Shown here piece by piece: positions 35,212 through 45,359 of a DNA stretch of 64,000 bases (position 1 is the first letter of the stretch; every line of letters starts with the position of its first letter). This DNA is from Pseudomonas sp. GV085 (lineage in GTDB: Bacteria; Pseudomonadota; Gammaproteobacteria; Pseudomonadales; Pseudomonadaceae), in assembly GCF_003050925.1 (NCBI RefSeq), contig NZ_QAOV01000005.1, positions 62,001 to 126,000 on the forward strand, in the 5' to 3' direction. The notes under the pieces were generated by a model. That model worked only from the letters and a program-made list of their open reading frames with translations. It searched no databases and was not told the DNA's origin. The translations under genes and the position numbers were made by a program.

Positions 35212-37389
35212 ATGACTGAACACGTTCAAGTCGGTGGCCTGCAGGTCGCCAAAGTCCTGTTCGACTTCGTGAACAACGAAGCCATTCCCGGTACCGGCCT
35301 CACCGCCGATAAGTTCTGGGCCGGTGCCGACAAGGTCATCCATGACCTGGCGCCGAAGAACAAAGCCCTACTCGCCAAACGCGATGATTTCCAGGCTCGT
35401 ATCGATGGCTGGCACCAATCCCGTGCCGGTCTGCCACACGACGCCGTGGCCTATAAAGCCTTCCTGCAAGACATCGGTTATCTGCTGCCAGAAGCGGCCG
35501 ATTTCCAGGCAACGACGCAAAACGTCGATGACGAAATCGCCCGCATGGCCGGCCCACAGCTCGTGGTGCCGGTCATGAACGCCCGCTTCGCGCTCAATGC
35601 CTCGAACGCCCGCTGGGGCTCGCTGTACGATGCGCTCTACGGCACTGACGCCATCAGCGAAGCCGATGGCGCGGAAAAAGGCAAAGGCTACAACAAGGTG
35701 CGCGGTGACAAGGTCATCGCTTTCGCCCGTGCCTTCCTCGACGAATCGGCGCCTTTGGCAGCCGGCTCCCACGTCGACTCCACCGGCTACAAGATCGTCG
35801 ACGGCAAACTGGTGGTCGCCCTTAAAGGCGGCAGCAACACCGGCCTGCGCAACGACGCCCAACTGATCGGCTTCCAGGGCGATGCCGCTGCACCGAGCGC
35901 TATCCTGCTGAAAAACAACGGCCTGCATTTCGAAATCCAGGTCGATGCCAGCACCCCGATTGGCCAGACCGACGCAGCCGGTGTCAAAGACATCCTGATG
36001 GAGGCCGCGCTGACCACCATCATGGACTGCGAAGACTCCGTTGCCGCTGTCGATGCCGATGACAAAGTGGTGATCTACCGCAACTGGCTCGGCCTGATGA
36101 AGGGCGATCTGTCGGAAAGCGTCGCCAAGGGCGGTCAGACCTTTACCCGCACCATGAACGCCGACCGCACCTATACCGCTGTCGATGGCAGTGAACTGAG
36201 CCTGCACGGTCGTTCGTTGCTGTTCGTGCGTAACGTCGGTCACCTGATGACCATCGACGCGATCCTCGACAAAGACGGTAACGAAGTGCCGGAAGGCATT
36301 CTCGATGGCCTGGTGACTTGCCTGGCATCGATGCACAACCTGAACGGCAACACCTCGCGCAAAAACACCCGCACCGGCTCGATCTACATCGTGAAGCCGA
36401 AGATGCACGGCCCTGAAGAAGCCGCGTTCACCAATGAGCTGTTCGGTCGCATCGAAGACGTGCTGGGCCTGCCGCGCAACACCCTCAAAGTCGGGATCAT
36501 GGACGAGGAGCGTCGTACCACGATCAACCTCAAGGCCTGCATCAAGGCGGCGAGCGAGCGCGTAGTGTTCATCAACACCGGTTTCCTCGACCGCACGGGC
36601 GATGAAATCCACACCTCCATGGAAGCCGGCCCGATGGTGCGCAAGGCAGACATGAAGGCGGAAAAATGGATCGGCGCCTACGAGAACTCCAACGTCGATA
36701 TCGGTCTGAGCACCGGCCTGCAAGGTCGCGCACAGATCGGTAAAGGCATGTGGGCCATGCCTGACCTGATGGCGGCGATGCTCGAACAGAAAATCGCCCA
36801 CCCGCTGGCCGGTGCCAACACCGCCTGGGTACCGTCGCCGACTGCTGCTGTGTTGCACGCGCTGCACTACCACAAGGTTGACGTGTTCGCCCGTCAGGCC
36901 GAGCTGGCCAAACGTGCGCATGCCTCGGTAGACGACATCCTGACCATCCCCCTGGCGGTAAACCCGCAGTGGACCTTTGAGCAGATCAAGAACGAACTGG
37001 ACAACAACAGCCAGGGCATTCTCGGTTACGTGGTGCGCTGGATCGACCAGGGCGTCGGCTGTTCGAAAGTACCGGACATCAACGACGTCGGCCTGATGGA
37101 AGACCGTGCAACGCTGCGTATTTCCAGCCAGCACATCGCCAACTGGCTGCGCCATGGCATCGTCACCGAAGACCAGGTCATGGAAAGCCTCAAGCGCATG
37201 GCGCCAGTGGTTGACCGCCAGAACGCCGGCGACGCGCTGTACCGTCCGCTGGCCCCGAACTTCGACAGCAACATTGCCTTCCAGGCAGCCGTCGAACTGG
37301 TGGTCGAAGGCACCAAACAGCCGAACGGCTACACCGAGCCGGTCCTGCACCGTCGTCGTCGCGAGTTCAAGGCTGCCAATGGCCTGTAA
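35212..37389 (+). CDS. glcB: Malate synthase G
   Basis: 725 residues from the ATG at 35212 (an in-frame GTG at 35200 is less likely; TGAGG sits before the ATG). The length and the blocks [39 protein letters not shown] and [17 protein letters not shown] are those of isoform G. It condenses glyoxylate and acetyl-CoA to malate in the glyoxylate/glycolate routes. It stands alone with a strong terminator; no glcDEF genes adjoin it. Confidence 0.97.
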   Translation: MTEHVQVGGLQVAKVLFDFVNNEAIPGTGLTADKFWAGADKVIHDLAPKNKALLAKRDDFQARIDGWHQSRAGLPHDAVAYKAFLQDIGYLLPEAADFQATTQNVDDEIARMAGPQLVVPVMNARFALNASNARWGSLYDALYGTDAISEADGAEKGKGYNKVRGDKVIAFARAFLDESAPLAAGSHVDSTGYKIVDGKLVVALKGGSNTGLRNDAQLIGFQGDAAAPSAILLKNNGLHFEIQVDASTPIGQTDAAGVKDILMEAALTTIMDCEDSVAAVDADDKVVIYRNWLGLMKGDLSESVAKGGQTFTRTMNADRTYTAVDGSELSLHGRSLLFVRNVGHLMTIDAILDKDGNEVPEGILDGLVTCLASMHNLNGNTSRKNTRTGSIYIVKPKMHGPEEAAFTNELFGRIEDVLGLPRNTLKVGIMDEERRTTINLKACIKAASERVVFINTGFLDRTGDEIHTSMEAGPMVRKADMKAEKWIGAYENSNVDIGLSTGLQGRAQIGKGMWAMPDLMAAMLEQKIAHPLAGANTAWVPSPTAAVLHALHYHKVDVFARQAELAKRAHASVDDILTIPLAVNPQWTFEQIKNELDNNSQGILGYVVRWIDQGVGCSKVPDINDVGLMEDRATLRISSQHIANWLRHGIVTEDQVMESLKRMAPVVDRQNAGDALYRPLAPNFDSNIAFQAAVELVVEGTKQPNGYTEPVLHRRRREFKAANGL

Positions 37390-37411
37390 CTGAGCGTTTA
37401 CGCCGGACATG

Positions 37412-37448
37412 AAAAAGCCCTGATCGAAAGCTCAGGGCTTTTTCTTTT
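37412..37448 (+). terminator. Terminator of glcB
   Basis: AAAAAGCCCTGA and TCAGGGCTTTTT pair perfectly around an 8-base loop (37412-37443), followed by more T. Symmetric A/T flanks mean it could also stop the leftward gene's readthrough. Confidence 0.94.
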
Positions 37449-37468
37449 TGGGCTGCCCGCGACCCCTG

Positions 37469-37494
37469 GTGGGAGCGAGCCGGCTCGCTCCCAC
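37469..37494. repeat. Collapsed REP pair forming a perfect palindrome
   Basis: GTGGGAGCGAGCC is joined directly to its own reverse complement, giving a 26-bp perfect palindrome. The usual loop and the inner TGCTCGCGA halves of both REPs are missing, as if a REPIN had been shortened by deletion. Confidence 0.9.
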
Positions 37495-37524
37495 AGAGAT
37501 TGTGCAAGGGCCGACACCTTTGAA

Positions 37525-37986
37525 CTAAGGCTTTATCCCAAGCTCACGCTTGACCAACTCAAGCAAATGCCCGACTTCAATCGGCTTGAGCAGAAAATCC
37601 ACCACGCTCAAATGCATCGCGGCGATTGCATCCTTCACGTCGGCGTCACCCGAGACAATGATGATCGGCAATGCCGCCCTTTGCGATTCACGTACCTGAC
37701 GGATCAGATCCAAACCGTCAACGTGGCCCATTCGCAGGTCGGTGATCAGTAAACCGATCGTGGGCTTTTTGATCTCTGCCTCGGCCACCAGGATCTTGAG
37801 TGCCGATTCGCCACTGGCTGCTGTCTTGCAGCGAATACCCTCCGACGCGAGGATATCTGACAGCAGCTCGCGGGCGTCTTTATCGTCATCGACGATCAGC
37901 ACCCGTTGCGACGGCAGGTCAGGTTCCAGCATGACGGCGCTTAGCGCTTCGCGCTCGGCGTCACTCAAAATGTCGTGGTCAGGCAT
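37525..37986 (-). CDS. Stand-alone response regulator (receiver domain only)
   Basis: 153 residues from the ATG at 37986. A receiver domain fills about 25-150: acidic pocket DDD at 33-35, phospho-acceptor D83 in LLITDLRMG, Thr/Ser in IIIVSGDADV, Lys in FLLKPIE. There is no output domain, so it acts by protein contact. About 25 residues precede the domain. It is divergent from the DUF294 gene. The partner kinase is not in the window. Confidence 0.9.
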   Translation of the reverse strand: MPDHDILSDAEREALSAVMLEPDLPSQRVLIVDDDKDARELLSDILASEGIRCKTAASGESALKILVAEAEIKKPTIGLLITDLRMGHVDGLDLIRQVRESQRAALPIIIVSGDADVKDAIAAMHLSVVDFLLKPIEVGHLLELVKRELGIKP

Positions 37987-38245
37987 GGCTTTCCCTATAT
38001 GTTCAATACAATTCCCTGGCACAGCGGTGAGACATCGCTCAGCGAACTATTAATGTGCACCCCGTCGGATATTTTTCCAATAGCAGGATAGAGAGGTTTT
38101 TCTCACAGTTGCGTAAGGTTTTTCCGACATTCCATCACCCTGATTGCCTACCTAGACTTACGTCCAATGGGCACCCCGACCGCAGGGGTCGACCATGTCC
38201 TGGTCATCCGACTACAACAATTCAAAAAAGACTGCGGTAATGGTT

Positions 38246-40180
38246 ATGAGTAAAGCGGACGCCTTCACACAGGCAGGGAAAACCGCGGTGTTGCAGAACA
38301 TCCAGGGTACGTTGCAATTCCTTCAGCGCTTCCCGCCTTTCAACCAGATGGAACACGCTCACCTGGCGTATCTGGTCGAGCAATGTCAGCTGCGTTTTTA
38401 CGCCCCCGGCGAGAGCATCATCAAACCCGCCGATGGCCCGGTCGAGCACTTCTATATCGTCAAGCAAGGCCGGGTCGTGGGCGAGCGTCCGCACACGGCA
38501 ACAGGTGGCACCGAGACGGTCTTCGAGATCACCACCGGCGAATGCTTCCCCCTCGCGGCATTGCTGGGTGAGCGGGCGACCCGCACCGAGCACCTGGCTG
38601 GCGAGGACACCTTTTGCCTGCAATTGAACAAACCGGCGTTCATCCGCCTGTTTTCGCTATCGGACACTTTCCGCAACTTCGCCCTGCGCTGCGTCAGCAG
38701 CCTGCTGGATCAGGTCAACCAGCAAGTGCAGCAAAAAGCCGTGGAAACCCTCGGCACCCAGTATTCGCTCAATACCCGGCTGGGCGAATTGGCCATGCGC
38801 CACCCGGTGACATGCGCCCCGCGCACGCCGTTGCGCGAGGCCGTGACGTTGATGCACGAACAACAGGTCGGCAGCATCGTGGTGGTCGATGAACTCAAGG
38901 CGCCACTGGGGATTTTCACCCTGCGCGACCTGCGTCAGACCGTGGCTAACGGCAGCTGTGATTTCAGCGAAGCCATCGAAGGGCACATGACCCGGGCGCC
39001 GTTCTTCCTGTCGCCGGATCACAGTGCATTCGACGCGGCGATTGCCATGACCGAGCGTCACATCGCCCATGTCTGCCTGGTCAAGGACCAACGCTTGTGC
39101 GGCGTGGTTTCCGAGCGCGATCTGTTTTCCCTGCAGCGGGTCGACCTGGTGCACCTGGCGCGCACTATCCGCAATGCCCAAAAGGTGGAAAACCTGGTGG
39201 CGCTACGGGGCGAAATCGGTCAACTGGTCGAGCGCATGCTGGCCCACGGTGCGTCTTCGACGCAGATCACCCATATCATCACCTTGCTCAACGACCACAC
39301 CGTGTGCCGGGTGATCGAGCTGACCCTCGCCGAAAAAGGTGACCCCGGCGTGCCGTTCAGCTGGCTGTGTTTCGGCAGTGAAGGCCGTCGCGAGCAGACC
39401 CTGCACACCGATCAGGACAACGGCATTCTGTTCGAAGCCAGGGACGCGGCCCATGCCGCCGAGATTCGCGGCAAGCTGCTGCCCATCGCCCTGCAGATCA
39501 ACCAGAGCCTGGCGCTGTGCGGCTTCACCTTGTGCAAAGGCAATATCATGGCCGGCAATCCCGAACTGTGCCTGTCCCGGGCCGAATGGGCGCGGCGCTT
39601 TGCGGCGTTTATCCGCGAGGCAACCCCGGAGAACCTGCTGAGTTCGAGCATCTATTTCGATTTGCGCGTGGTCTGGGGCAGCGAGCACGGTTGTGAGCAG
39701 TTGCGCCGGGGCATTCTCGATCAGGTCGGCGACAACCGTTTGTTCCAGCGCATGATGGCCGAGAATGCGCTGCGCAATCGCCCGCCCGTAGGGCGTTTCC
39801 GCGAGTTCGTGCTGGCGCGCAAAAATGGCGAGAAGGCCACCCTGGACCTGAAGATTCAGGGCCTGGCACCGTTCGTCGACGGCGCCCGGTTGCTGGCCCT
39901 GGCCCACGGTATCGAAGCGAACAACACGCTGGAGCGTTTTCGCCAGTTGGTTGCCAAGGAGGTCATCGATCCCCTGGACGGCGCCGCGTACGAAGAGGCG
40001 TATCACTTCATCCAGCAAACCCGCATGCAGCAACATCAACTACAGACCCGGGAGAATTTTCCTTACTCTAATCGGGTCGACCCCGACAGCCTCAATCATC
40101 TGGACCGACGCATCCTGCGTGAGTCCCTGCGCCAGGCACAACGCCTGCAAAGCAGCCTGACCTTGCGGTATCAGTTATGA
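38246..40180 (+). CDS. cNMP-binding/CBS/DUF294 putative nucleotidyltransferase
   Basis: About 644 residues from the ATG at 38246 (in-frame ATGs lie at 38195 and 38240). Order of domains: cNMP-binding-like (about 30-140), two CBS (about 165-285), DUF294 nucleotidyltransferase-like (about 320-450, with WLCFGSEGRREQTLHTDQDNG) and its C-terminal substrate-binding domain. The GSxGRxE motif is the polbeta-type catalytic region. Homologues sit near acetate-use genes in many proteobacteria. It probably senses a nucleotide state and modifies an unknown target. It is coupled by ATGA to the exonuclease gene. Confidence 0.88.
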   Translation: MSKADAFTQAGKTAVLQNIQGTLQFLQRFPPFNQMEHAHLAYLVEQCQLRFYAPGESIIKPADGPVEHFYIVKQGRVVGERPHTATGGTETVFEITTGECFPLAALLGERATRTEHLAGEDTFCLQLNKPAFIRLFSLSDTFRNFALRCVSSLLDQVNQQVQQKAVETLGTQYSLNTRLGELAMRHPVTCAPRTPLREAVTLMHEQQVGSIVVVDELKAPLGIFTLRDLRQTVANGSCDFSEAIEGHMTRAPFFLSPDHSAFDAAIAMTERHIAHVCLVKDQRLCGVVSERDLFSLQRVDLVHLARTIRNAQKVENLVALRGEIGQLVERMLAHGASSTQITHIITLLNDHTVCRVIELTLAEKGDPGVPFSWLCFGSEGRREQTLHTDQDNGILFEARDAAHAAEIRGKLLPIALQINQSLALCGFTLCKGNIMAGNPELCLSRAEWARRFAAFIREATPENLLSSSIYFDLRVVWGSEHGCEQLRRGILDQVGDNRLFQRMMAENALRNRPPVGRFREFVLARKNGEKATLDLKIQGLAPFVDGARLLALAHGIEANNTLERFRQLVAKEVIDPLDGAAYEEAYHFIQQTRMQQHQLQTRENFPYSNRVDPDSLNHLDRRILRESLRQAQRLQSSLTLRYQL

Positions 40181-40884
40181 GCCTGTTTTCATGGCTGCGC
40201 CCGGCGAGTCCCACCCTCCCAGCCCATCTGCAACATCGGCTGGACCAATTACCGACGGCTGCCGATCTGTCTGAGTGCAGCCTGCGCGAGCAACGCTGGG
40301 TGGTGCTCGATCTGGAAACCACCGGCTTGAACCTGAACAAGGACCACGTATTGTCCATCGGCGCGGTGGTGATCGAGGACGGGGCCATCGACTTTCGCCA
40401 GCAGTTCGAACGCACCCTGCAATATCCGCAAGTCAAACTCGGCCCCAGTGTGCTGATCCACGGCATTGGCCCCAGCGCCATTGCGGCGGGCAGCGACCCG
40501 GCAGAAGCGCTGCTCGATCTGATGGAGTACCTCGCAGACAGTCCGGTGCTGGCCTTCCATGCGCCGTTTGACCAGCACATGCTCGGCCGCGCGCTGAAAG
40601 ATCATCTGGGCTTCAAGTTGCAGCATCCGTTTCTGGACGTGGCGGACATTGCACCGCTGCTGTGCCCGCAAGCGCACATTCGCGAGGCCGGGCTGGACGA
40701 CTGGATCGACTGGTTCAAGCTCGAAGTCTTCGAACGCCACCACGCCAGCGCCGACGCCCTGGCCACCGCTGAACTGGCGCTGATTCTGTTCAGCCGCGCG
40801 CGGCAGCAGCAGATTCATAGCCCGTTGAATCTGCAACAGCGCTTGAGTCAGTGGAAGCGCCGGCAGCAGGCTCCGTCCTTCTGA
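40177..40884 (+). CDS. DnaQ-like 3'-5' exonuclease
   Basis: 235 residues, DEDDh exonuclease: Exo I LDLETTGLN, Exo II LAFHAPFDQHML, Exo III HHASADALATAEL with His and Asp. It is not the polymerase III epsilon subunit, which differs in flanks. It overlaps the DUF294 gene by 4 bases, so the two act in the same transcript; a shared function in nucleotide or nucleic-acid turnover is inferred. Its first 35 residues precede the domain. Confidence 0.88.
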   Translation: MSLFSWLRPASPTLPAHLQHRLDQLPTAADLSECSLREQRWVVLDLETTGLNLNKDHVLSIGAVVIEDGAIDFRQQFERTLQYPQVKLGPSVLIHGIGPSAIAAGSDPAEALLDLMEYLADSPVLAFHAPFDQHMLGRALKDHLGFKLQHPFLDVADIAPLLCPQAHIREAGLDDWIDWFKLEVFERHHASADALATAELALILFSRARQQQIHSPLNLQQRLSQWKRRQQAPSF

Positions 40885-40898
40885 CCTATACGCAATCC

Positions 40899-41000
40899 CT
40901 GTAGGAGCGAGCCTGCTCGCGAAAATCGTCAACGGTGACACGTTTTTCTGGCAAGACCGAAGTGTCAGATGATTTTTCGCGAGCAAGCTCGCTCCTACAG
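40899..41000. repeat. REPIN after the exonuclease gene
   Basis: REP halves 40899-40922 and 40977-41000; the right one reads GAGCAAGCTC instead of GAGCAGGCTC. Loop about 54 bases. Confidence 0.9.
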
Positions 41001-41100
41001 GGGCCGTCGCCAAATTCCCACCTGACCAACGCCAATTGCTTACCTCCCTCGCCCCTGTCACAATCGCGAACAGTTCTCGTTAGTTAATATTTCCCAATCG

Positions 41101-41628
41101 GTGTGCGGCGTGTCGTCAGTTCCAAGCCCTCAAAATGAGCTCGTCGGTGCGTTATATCGCGACCACCGCAGTTGGCTATTGGCCTGGCTTCGACGCAACG
41201 TCGCCTGCCCGCAACGGGCCGAGGACCTGAGCCAGGACACGTTCGTGCGCTTGCTGGGCCGCGAGGAACTGAAGGTCCCGCGCGAGCCCCGGGCATTCCT
41301 GGTGGCGATCGCCAAGGGCCTGCTGTTCGATTATTTCCGCCGCGCCGCGCTGGAACAGGCCTACCTCACCGAGTTGATGCTGGTTCCCGAAGCCGAGCAA
41401 CCGTCGGCGCAAGAACAGCAAATGATCCTCGAAGACCTGAAAAACATCGACCGGTTGCTCGGCAAGCTTTCCAGCAAGGCCCGGGCGGCGTTCCTCTACA
41501 ACCGTCTCGACGGCCTCGGCCACGCAGACATCGCCGAGCGCCTGGGGGTGTCGGTGCCGCGGGTGCGCCAGTACCTGGCCCAAGGCATTCGCCAGTGTTA
41601 CATCGCGCTGTATGGTGAGCCGACTTGA
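41101..41628 (+). CDS. ECF sigma factor of FecI type (FoxI-like)
   Basis: 175 residues from GTG 41101; a GTG at 41110 is equally possible, and neither has a good ribosome site. Region 2 is visible in CPQRAEDLSQDTFVRLL and region 4 in LPKAR-like KLSSKARAAFLYNRLDGLGHADIAERLGVSVPRVRQYL. It directs transcription of the receptor gene when the anti-sigma signals that siderophore is bound. The next two genes are its FecR partner and a TonB receptor. I saw no convincing Fur box upstream, only a degenerate AT-rich stretch. Confidence 0.92.
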   Translation: MCGVSSVPSPQNELVGALYRDHRSWLLAWLRRNVACPQRAEDLSQDTFVRLLGREELKVPREPRAFLVAIAKGLLFDYFRRAALEQAYLTELMLVPEAEQPSAQEQQMILEDLKNIDRLLGKLSSKARAAFLYNRLDGLGHADIAERLGVSVPRVRQYLAQGIRQCYIALYGEPT

Positions 41629-42599
41629 ATCCGCTCAGTTCCAAACCGGTATCGGCCAACGTGCTGGACGCGGCGATTGCCTGGCAGTTGTCCATGGACT
41701 GCGCCAACCCGGTAGAACGCGACGAGTTCGCCAAGTGGCACGCGGCCCACGAAGAGCACGCCCGCGCCTGGCGCCAGTTGGGCATGCTCGACCAGCGTTT
41801 CGGCGTGGCCAGCGGCCCGGCCCGCACCGCCCTGCTGCAATCGCGCGAAGGCATCCGCCGGCGGGTCCGCAAGCTCGGCAATGGTGTAGCGAGTATGGTT
41901 GCGGTGATCGGCCTGGGGCTGTTCGCCGGGGAGCGTTACCTGCCGATCGACTATTGGCTGGCCGACCAGCGCACCGCCGTTGGCGAACAGCGCACCCTGC
42001 GCCTGACTGATGGCACGCTGATCAATCTCAACACCCACAGTGCCCTGGATGTGCGCTTCGATGAAAAGCAGCGACGCATCGTGCTGCAGGAGGGCGAAAT
42101 CCTGGTGGAAACCGGCCATGGCGATCCCCGGCCGTTCATCGTCGAAACCCGTGAAGGCAGCATGCGCGCGCTGGGTACGCGGTTTCTGGTCAAGCGCGAA
42201 GAAGACGGAACGCGCCTGAGTGTGTTGCAGTCGGCGGTGGCGGTTCACCCTGAATCCACCCCGGACGAACAGATCCTGCGCGAAGGCCAGCAGGTGCTGA
42301 TCCGCAACAACGGCCTGGGCCCGGTTCAGGCGGTCAACCTCGGCGCGGATGCCTGGACCCGCGGCATGCTGGTGGTGGACAACACGCGGCTGGAAGATCT
42401 GGTGCATGAAATCGGCCGCTATCGAAACGGTTACGTCGGGGTCGCACCGGAGGTGGCCGACCTGCGCATCACCGGCAGCTTCCCGCTGCGCGACACCGAC
42501 CTGGCACTCAATGCCCTGCTGCCGACCCTGCCGGTGCAGATCGAACAGCACACGCAATGGTGGGTGAAGGTCGTGGCCAAGGCCGATGCCAATCCCTGA
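41625..42599 (+). CDS. FecR-type anti-sigma regulator (FoxR-like)
   Basis: 324 residues starting at a TTG (41625) that overlaps the sigma stop. The N-terminal DUF4880-type sigma-binding region (AIAWQLSMDCANPVERDEFAKWHAAHEEHARAW), one membrane helix near 88-103, and the FecR periplasmic domain (QRTLRLTDGTLINLNTHSALDV) are in order. It carries the signal from the receptor across the inner membrane to the sigma factor. Confidence 0.93.
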   Translation: MNPLSSKPVSANVLDAAIAWQLSMDCANPVERDEFAKWHAAHEEHARAWRQLGMLDQRFGVASGPARTALLQSREGIRRRVRKLGNGVASMVAVIGLGLFAGERYLPIDYWLADQRTAVGEQRTLRLTDGTLINLNTHSALDVRFDEKQRRIVLQEGEILVETGHGDPRPFIVETREGSMRALGTRFLVKREEDGTRLSVLQSAVAVHPESTPDEQILREGQQVLIRNNGLGPVQAVNLGADAWTRGMLVVDNTRLEDLVHEIGRYRNGYVGVAPEVADLRITGSFPLRDTDLALNALLPTLPVQIEQHTQWWVKVVAKADANP

Positions 42600-42625
42600 A
42601 AAGCTTTGTGTCTGATCCGTCGCTA

Positions 42626-42690
42626 TCGCGAGCAGGCTCGCTCCCACATTTTGAAATGCATTCCATTGTGGGAGCGAGCCTGCTCGCGAT
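42626..42690. repeat. REPIN between fecR-type gene and receptor
   Basis: REP halves 42626-42648 and 42667-42690 with an 18-base loop. It separates the regulators from the receptor gene. Confidence 0.92.
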
Positions 42691-42842
42691 GGCGGCGTTC
42701 GACTCCCCACAAAAACCGGATTGACCCAATACCCGCCGCAACCGACTTCTGAATCGAAATTATTTCCATCCAGCTCTATCACTTTTTGATTTTCGTTCGG
42801 CACACAGGCAATTGAGAAATATTTCCATTCAGGAGCCGCTGT

Positions 42843-45287
42843 ATGCCTCGTTCGCTAGACTCCCTGTTGCGCCGCAGTTTGCTGGCGGTCGCCATTGCCC
42901 TTTGCACCCCTTTGGCCAGCAGCCAACTGGTCGCCGCGGAACAGGTGTTCAGCGTCCGCGCCTACAACCTGCCGGTTGCACCACTGGCCAGCACCCTGAA
43001 CCAGATCGCCAGCCAGGCCGGTTTGGCCCTGTCGTTGAATCCATCCTTGGCGGCGGGCAAGACCTCGGCGCCAGTCAAAGGCCAGTTCGACGCAACCGGC
43101 GCCCTACGCGAAGCCTTGCGTGGCACTGGCCTGCAACTGGAGCAGAGCAGTGCGGGCACCTACAGCCTGGTGGCCGTGCCCGAGGGTGTGATGGACTTGC
43201 CGGCGACCAGCGTAATCGGCGTGCAAGACACTGAAAGCGCCTGGGGGCCGGTACAGGGCTACCTGGCCAAGCGCACCGCCGCCGGCTCCAAGACCGACAC
43301 CGCGCTGGTCGAGGCGCCGCGTTCGATTTCGGTCGTCACTCGTGAGCAGATGGACGACCGCAACGCGCACACCCTCGACGATGCCGTGCGCTACTTGCCG
43401 GGCATCACCTCCAGCAGCTTCGGCAGCGACACCCGCGCCGACTGGTTACGCGTGCGGGGTTTCGAGCCGACTCAATTCCTCGACGGCCTGCCACTGCCAA
43501 AAGGTGTGTACGCCAACCCGAAACAGGAAACCTGGAACCTCGACCGCCTGGCGCTGCTGCGCGGCCCGGCCTCGTCCGTATACGGCCAGACCCCGCCGGG
43601 CGGCCTGCTGGACATGGTCAGCCGTCGCCCAAGCGCCGAAGCCAGCAGCGAAGTCCAACTGCAGTACGGCAGCGACAATCATCGCCAGATCAACTTCGCC
43701 AGCACCGGCAAGATCGACGACGAAGGCCAGTTCCTGTACAGCCTCAGCGGCGTACTGCGCGACGGCGGCACGCCCATCGACCACATCGATGACAAGCGCT
43801 ACAACATCGCGCCGAGCCTGACCTGGAACATCGACGAAGACACCAGATTCACCTTGCTCACACAGTTCACCCGTGACGATACCGGTATCACCAGTCAGTT
43901 CTATCCGATCCAGGGCACCAAGATCGACATGCCATTCGGCGAGATCTCCCACCACAAGAACCTCGGTGATCCGAACTACGACTTCTACGACCGCACCTAC
44001 TACGCACTGGGTTATGCCTTCGAACATCGCCTGAACGATATCTGGCAGTTCCGGCAGAACCTGCGCTACACCAAGTCGGAGCTGTCGTTCCAGGCAGTGA
44101 CCGTCAACAGCTACAACCCTGACTTTGCCAACCTCGGCTTTGTCGTCGACGATCAAGGTAACACCGGACGTGGCACCACCAACGTCGACGAAGACATCGC
44201 CCAATTCGCCGTGGACAACAACTTCCAGGGCGACTTCGTCACCGGCGACGTCAGTCACACCTTGCTGATCGGCCTGGACCACCAGCGCAACACCACCAAC
44301 TACCTCTCGATCTTCGGCACCGCACCGGGCATCAACGTCAACGACCCGGTCTATGGCTTGCCGATCACCCGTCCGCCACGCTCTACGGCCTTTTATGACT
44401 ACGAACAGAAGACCCGGCAGACCGGCCTGTACATCCAGGACCAGATGGCCCTCGACCAATGGCGCCTGACCCTCGGCGGTCGTGAAGACTGGGTCCACAC
44501 CGGCACCACGTTCTTCAACAAGGGCGATGCCACCAACACCGAACGCGACAAGAACTTCAGCGGCAACGTAGCGATCAGCTACGTGTTCGATTCGGGCTTC
44601 GTGCCTTACCTGTCTTATGCCGAATCGTTCCAGCCGACCAGCAATGCAGTCGCCTCGCCGACCGAGTCGTTCAAGCCGACCGAAGGCAAGCAATGGGAAC
44701 TGGGTATCAAGTACCAGCCACCGGGCAGCAACACGCTGTTGACCGCGGCTGTGTATGACCTGACCCAGAAAAACGTTTCCGTTACCAACAACGTGGGCAA
44801 CGTGACGGTCACCAGCCAGACCGGCGAAGTGAAAGTCAAAGGCCTGGAGCTGGAAGCCGTTTCCGACGTGACCGAAAACCTCAAGGTCACTGCTGCTTAC
44901 ACCCTGGCCAAATCCGAAGTGCAAGAAGGCATTTACAAGGGCAATCGCCTGCAATTGATGCCTAACCAGCAAGCGTCGGTGTGGGGCGACTACACCTGGC
45001 ACAACGGCGTGCTGAATGGCTTCGGCATCGGCGCTGGCGCGCGCTACACCGGCAACACCTACGGCGACCAGGCCAATACCTGGCTGGGCAAGGCCGGCGC
45101 CTACACGGTGTTCGACGCGGTGGTTCACTACGACCTCGGTCGCCTGGACAACAGCCTCAAAGGCGCTTCGCTGGCTGTTAACGCGACCAACCTGTTCGAC
45201 AAGGACTACATCTCGACTTGCGACAGCTTCTACTGCTACTACGGCGACCAGCGCAGTGTCGTCGCAAGTGCAACCTACAAGTGGTAA
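42843..45287 (+). CDS. TonB-dependent siderophore receptor with signalling domain (FoxA-like)
   Basis: 814 residues. A signal peptide ends near 32 (QLVAAEQ). An STN signalling domain lies at about 35-115, then plug (EAPRSISVVTREQMDDRN, VRGFEPTQFLDGLPL) and barrel, ending in aromatic TYKW. A C-terminal cysteine pair in STCDSFYCYYGDQRSVVASATYKW is typical of hydroxamate (ferrichrome/ferrioxamine) receptors. The STN domain matches the sigma/anti-sigma pair upstream. The PepSY reductase downstream repeats the foxIRAB order of P. aeruginosa, so ferrioxamine is the best guess. Confidence 0.88.
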   Translation: MPRSLDSLLRRSLLAVAIALCTPLASSQLVAAEQVFSVRAYNLPVAPLASTLNQIASQAGLALSLNPSLAAGKTSAPVKGQFDATGALREALRGTGLQLEQSSAGTYSLVAVPEGVMDLPATSVIGVQDTESAWGPVQGYLAKRTAAGSKTDTALVEAPRSISVVTREQMDDRNAHTLDDAVRYLPGITSSSFGSDTRADWLRVRGFEPTQFLDGLPLPKGVYANPKQETWNLDRLALLRGPASSVYGQTPPGGLLDMVSRRPSAEASSEVQLQYGSDNHRQINFASTGKIDDEGQFLYSLSGVLRDGGTPIDHIDDKRYNIAPSLTWNIDEDTRFTLLTQFTRDDTGITSQFYPIQGTKIDMPFGEISHHKNLGDPNYDFYDRTYYALGYAFEHRLNDIWQFRQNLRYTKSELSFQAVTVNSYNPDFANLGFVVDDQGNTGRGTTNVDEDIAQFAVDNNFQGDFVTGDVSHTLLIGLDHQRNTTNYLSIFGTAPGINVNDPVYGLPITRPPRSTAFYDYEQKTRQTGLYIQDQMALDQWRLTLGGREDWVHTGTTFFNKGDATNTERDKNFSGNVAISYVFDSGFVPYLSYAESFQPTSNAVASPTESFKPTEGKQWELGIKYQPPGSNTLLTAAVYDLTQKNVSVTNNVGNVTVTSQTGEVKVKGLELEAVSDVTENLKVTAAYTLAKSEVQEGIYKGNRLQLMPNQQASVWGDYTWHNGVLNGFGIGAGARYTGNTYGDQANTWLGKAGAYTVFDAVVHYDLGRLDNSLKGASLAVNATNLFDKDYISTCDSFYCYYGDQRSVVASATYKW

Positions 45288-45359
45288 CGCTTTGAGCTGA
45301 CACGCCCTATGACCAGGCCGTCCGTCGTGGACGGCTTTGGTTTTTCTGAAGGCTATGAA

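Noticed and set aside
41040..41100. Fur box before the ECF sigma gene
   Set aside because: The AT-rich stretch CAGTTCTCGTTAGTTAATA has too few matches to GATAATGATAATCATTATC to call, though Fur control is expected on biological grounds.
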